Positions 63,531-64,000 of a stretch of 64,000 bases of DNA are shown piece after piece. The stretch comes from Streptomyces sp. A0642 (GTDB lineage: Bacteria > Actinomycetota > Actinomycetes > Streptomycetales > Streptomycetaceae). Both the position numbers and the translations under genes were made by a program. The stretch's first letter is position 1. Each line of letters opens with the position of its first letter. The notes under the pieces are model-generated. The model ran no database searches and was not told the DNA's origin. It saw nothing but the letters and a program-made list of their open reading frames with translations. Location: assembly GCF_004795105.1 (NCBI RefSeq), contig NZ_SSBL01000002.1:248001-312000 (forward strand). Reading direction: 5' to 3'.

Positions 63531-64000
63531 GAGACGGTGGGGGCGGGGGACGGACCGGTGAGCCCGTGCTCGCCGCGCCAGCCGTCCACGATCGCCGCCT
63601 GGAGACCGAACATCTCGGCCTTCTCGTCGGGCTCCTCGTGGTCGTAGCCGAGCAGGTGCAGCACCCCGTGGACGGTGAGGAGCTGGAGCTCCTCGTCCAT
63701 GGAGTGCTGCGTCTCGGCGTCCTCGCCCTGCTTCTTGGCGACCTCGGGACAGAGCACGATATCGCCGAGGAGACCCTGCGGGGGCTCCTCCTCGTCCTTG
63801 GCCGGCGGACGCAGCTCGTCCATCGGGAAGGACATGACGTCCGTCGGGCCCGGCAGGTCCATCCACTGGATGTGGAGCTGTTCCATGGCGGCGGTGTCCA
63901 CCACGATCACCGAGAGCTCGGAGAGCGGGTGGATCCTCATGCGCGCGAGCGCATAGCGGGCGATGTCGAGGATCGCCTGCTCGTCGACCTCGGTTCCGGA
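63527..64000 (-). CDS. ybeY: Endoribonuclease YbeY (5' end outside window)
   Basis: At least 157 residues, frame open to the window edge on the minus strand (20 codons beyond ATG 63940: [20 protein letters not shown]). Zinc motif H-x3-H-x5-H in [18 protein letters not shown]. Required for 16S/70S rRNA maturation and quality control. Its stop overlaps the corC GTG (GTGA), so translational coupling. Confidence 0.95.
   Translation of the reverse strand, partial: SGTEVDEQAILDIARYALARMRIHPLSELSVIVVDTAAMEQLHIQWMDLPGPTDVMSFPMDELRPPAKDEEEPPQGLLGDIVLCPEVAKKQGEDAETQHSMDEELQLLTVHGVLHLLGYDHEEPDEKAEMFGLQAAIVDGWRGEHGLTGPSPAPTVS

Overview
The window is high-GC actinobacterial chromosome, very probably Streptomyces. 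GC-rich third codon positions, frequent GTG starts, leaderless promoters and families such as HrdA-type sigma factors and DUF5990/DUF6243 proteins all point that way. From memory, the gene order (ABC exporter, hrdA, dnaG, dgt, nasA, nirBD, ppdK, glyS, znuACB-zur, uppS, recO, leuA, era) matches a core region of the S. coelicolor chromosome. I see no rRNA, tRNA, CRISPR array, prophage or intact insertion sequence.

Layout. 1-4.2 kb: 3' end of an ABC exporter, convergent with sigma factor hrdA, preceded by dnaG. 4.2-5.0 kb: a non-coding block of nested inverted repeats. 5-10.8 kb: FAD oxidoreductase, dgt, CbiX-like chelatase, HAD phosphatase and a SanA/YdcF-like protein. 10.8-22.7 kb: nitrate/nitrite assimilation (nasA, FAD reductase, nirB, nirD, a TSUP permease) with GlnR-like arrays, interspersed with cutA, a SoxR-box FMN reductase, a class IV aminotransferase, DUF5990 and a surface protein/sortase pair. 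22.7-25.6 kb: a PhoX-like phosphatase behind a three-unit PHO box, a VOC protein and an ArsR-type regulator. 26-30.6 kb: ppdK and dusB. 30.9-37.9 kb: accessory efflux and regulator genes (two DHA2 transporters, an XRE regulator, an aldo/keto reductase, a TetR regulator). 38-42.8 kb: glyS, divergent from the zinc uptake operon znuA-znuC-znuB-zur, with Zur-like boxes. 42.9-45.1 kb: YcxB-like protein, uppS, recO. 45.2-50.2 kb: MMPL transporter, histidine kinase, response regulator, TerB-like protein. 50.4-52.4 kb: leuA with a four-leucine leader peptide. 52.5-54 kb: an M4 protealysin-like peptidase next to an emfourin-like inhibitor. 54-64 kb: the ybeY-corC...cytidine deaminase-like...era neighbourhood, interrupted by a WxL-like/DUF916 pair, an XRE-MFS pair, an HxlR-reductase pair and an MmcQ-like protein.

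How the genes work together. The clearest circuits are nitrogen (GlnR arrays before nasA and the nir genes), phosphate (PHO box and PhoX), zinc (Zur boxes overlapping a leaderless znuA, with zur at the operon end), redox (a near-perfect SoxR box on an FMN reductase) and leucine (leader-peptide attenuation). The most unusual material is the structured repeat block at 4.4-4.75 kb, where two inverted copies keep their framework but swap both arms of their stems. Next are the sortase/substrate pair lacking LPXTG, the WxL-like/DUF916 pair, and a cytidine deaminase-like protein that has lost its catalytic residues.
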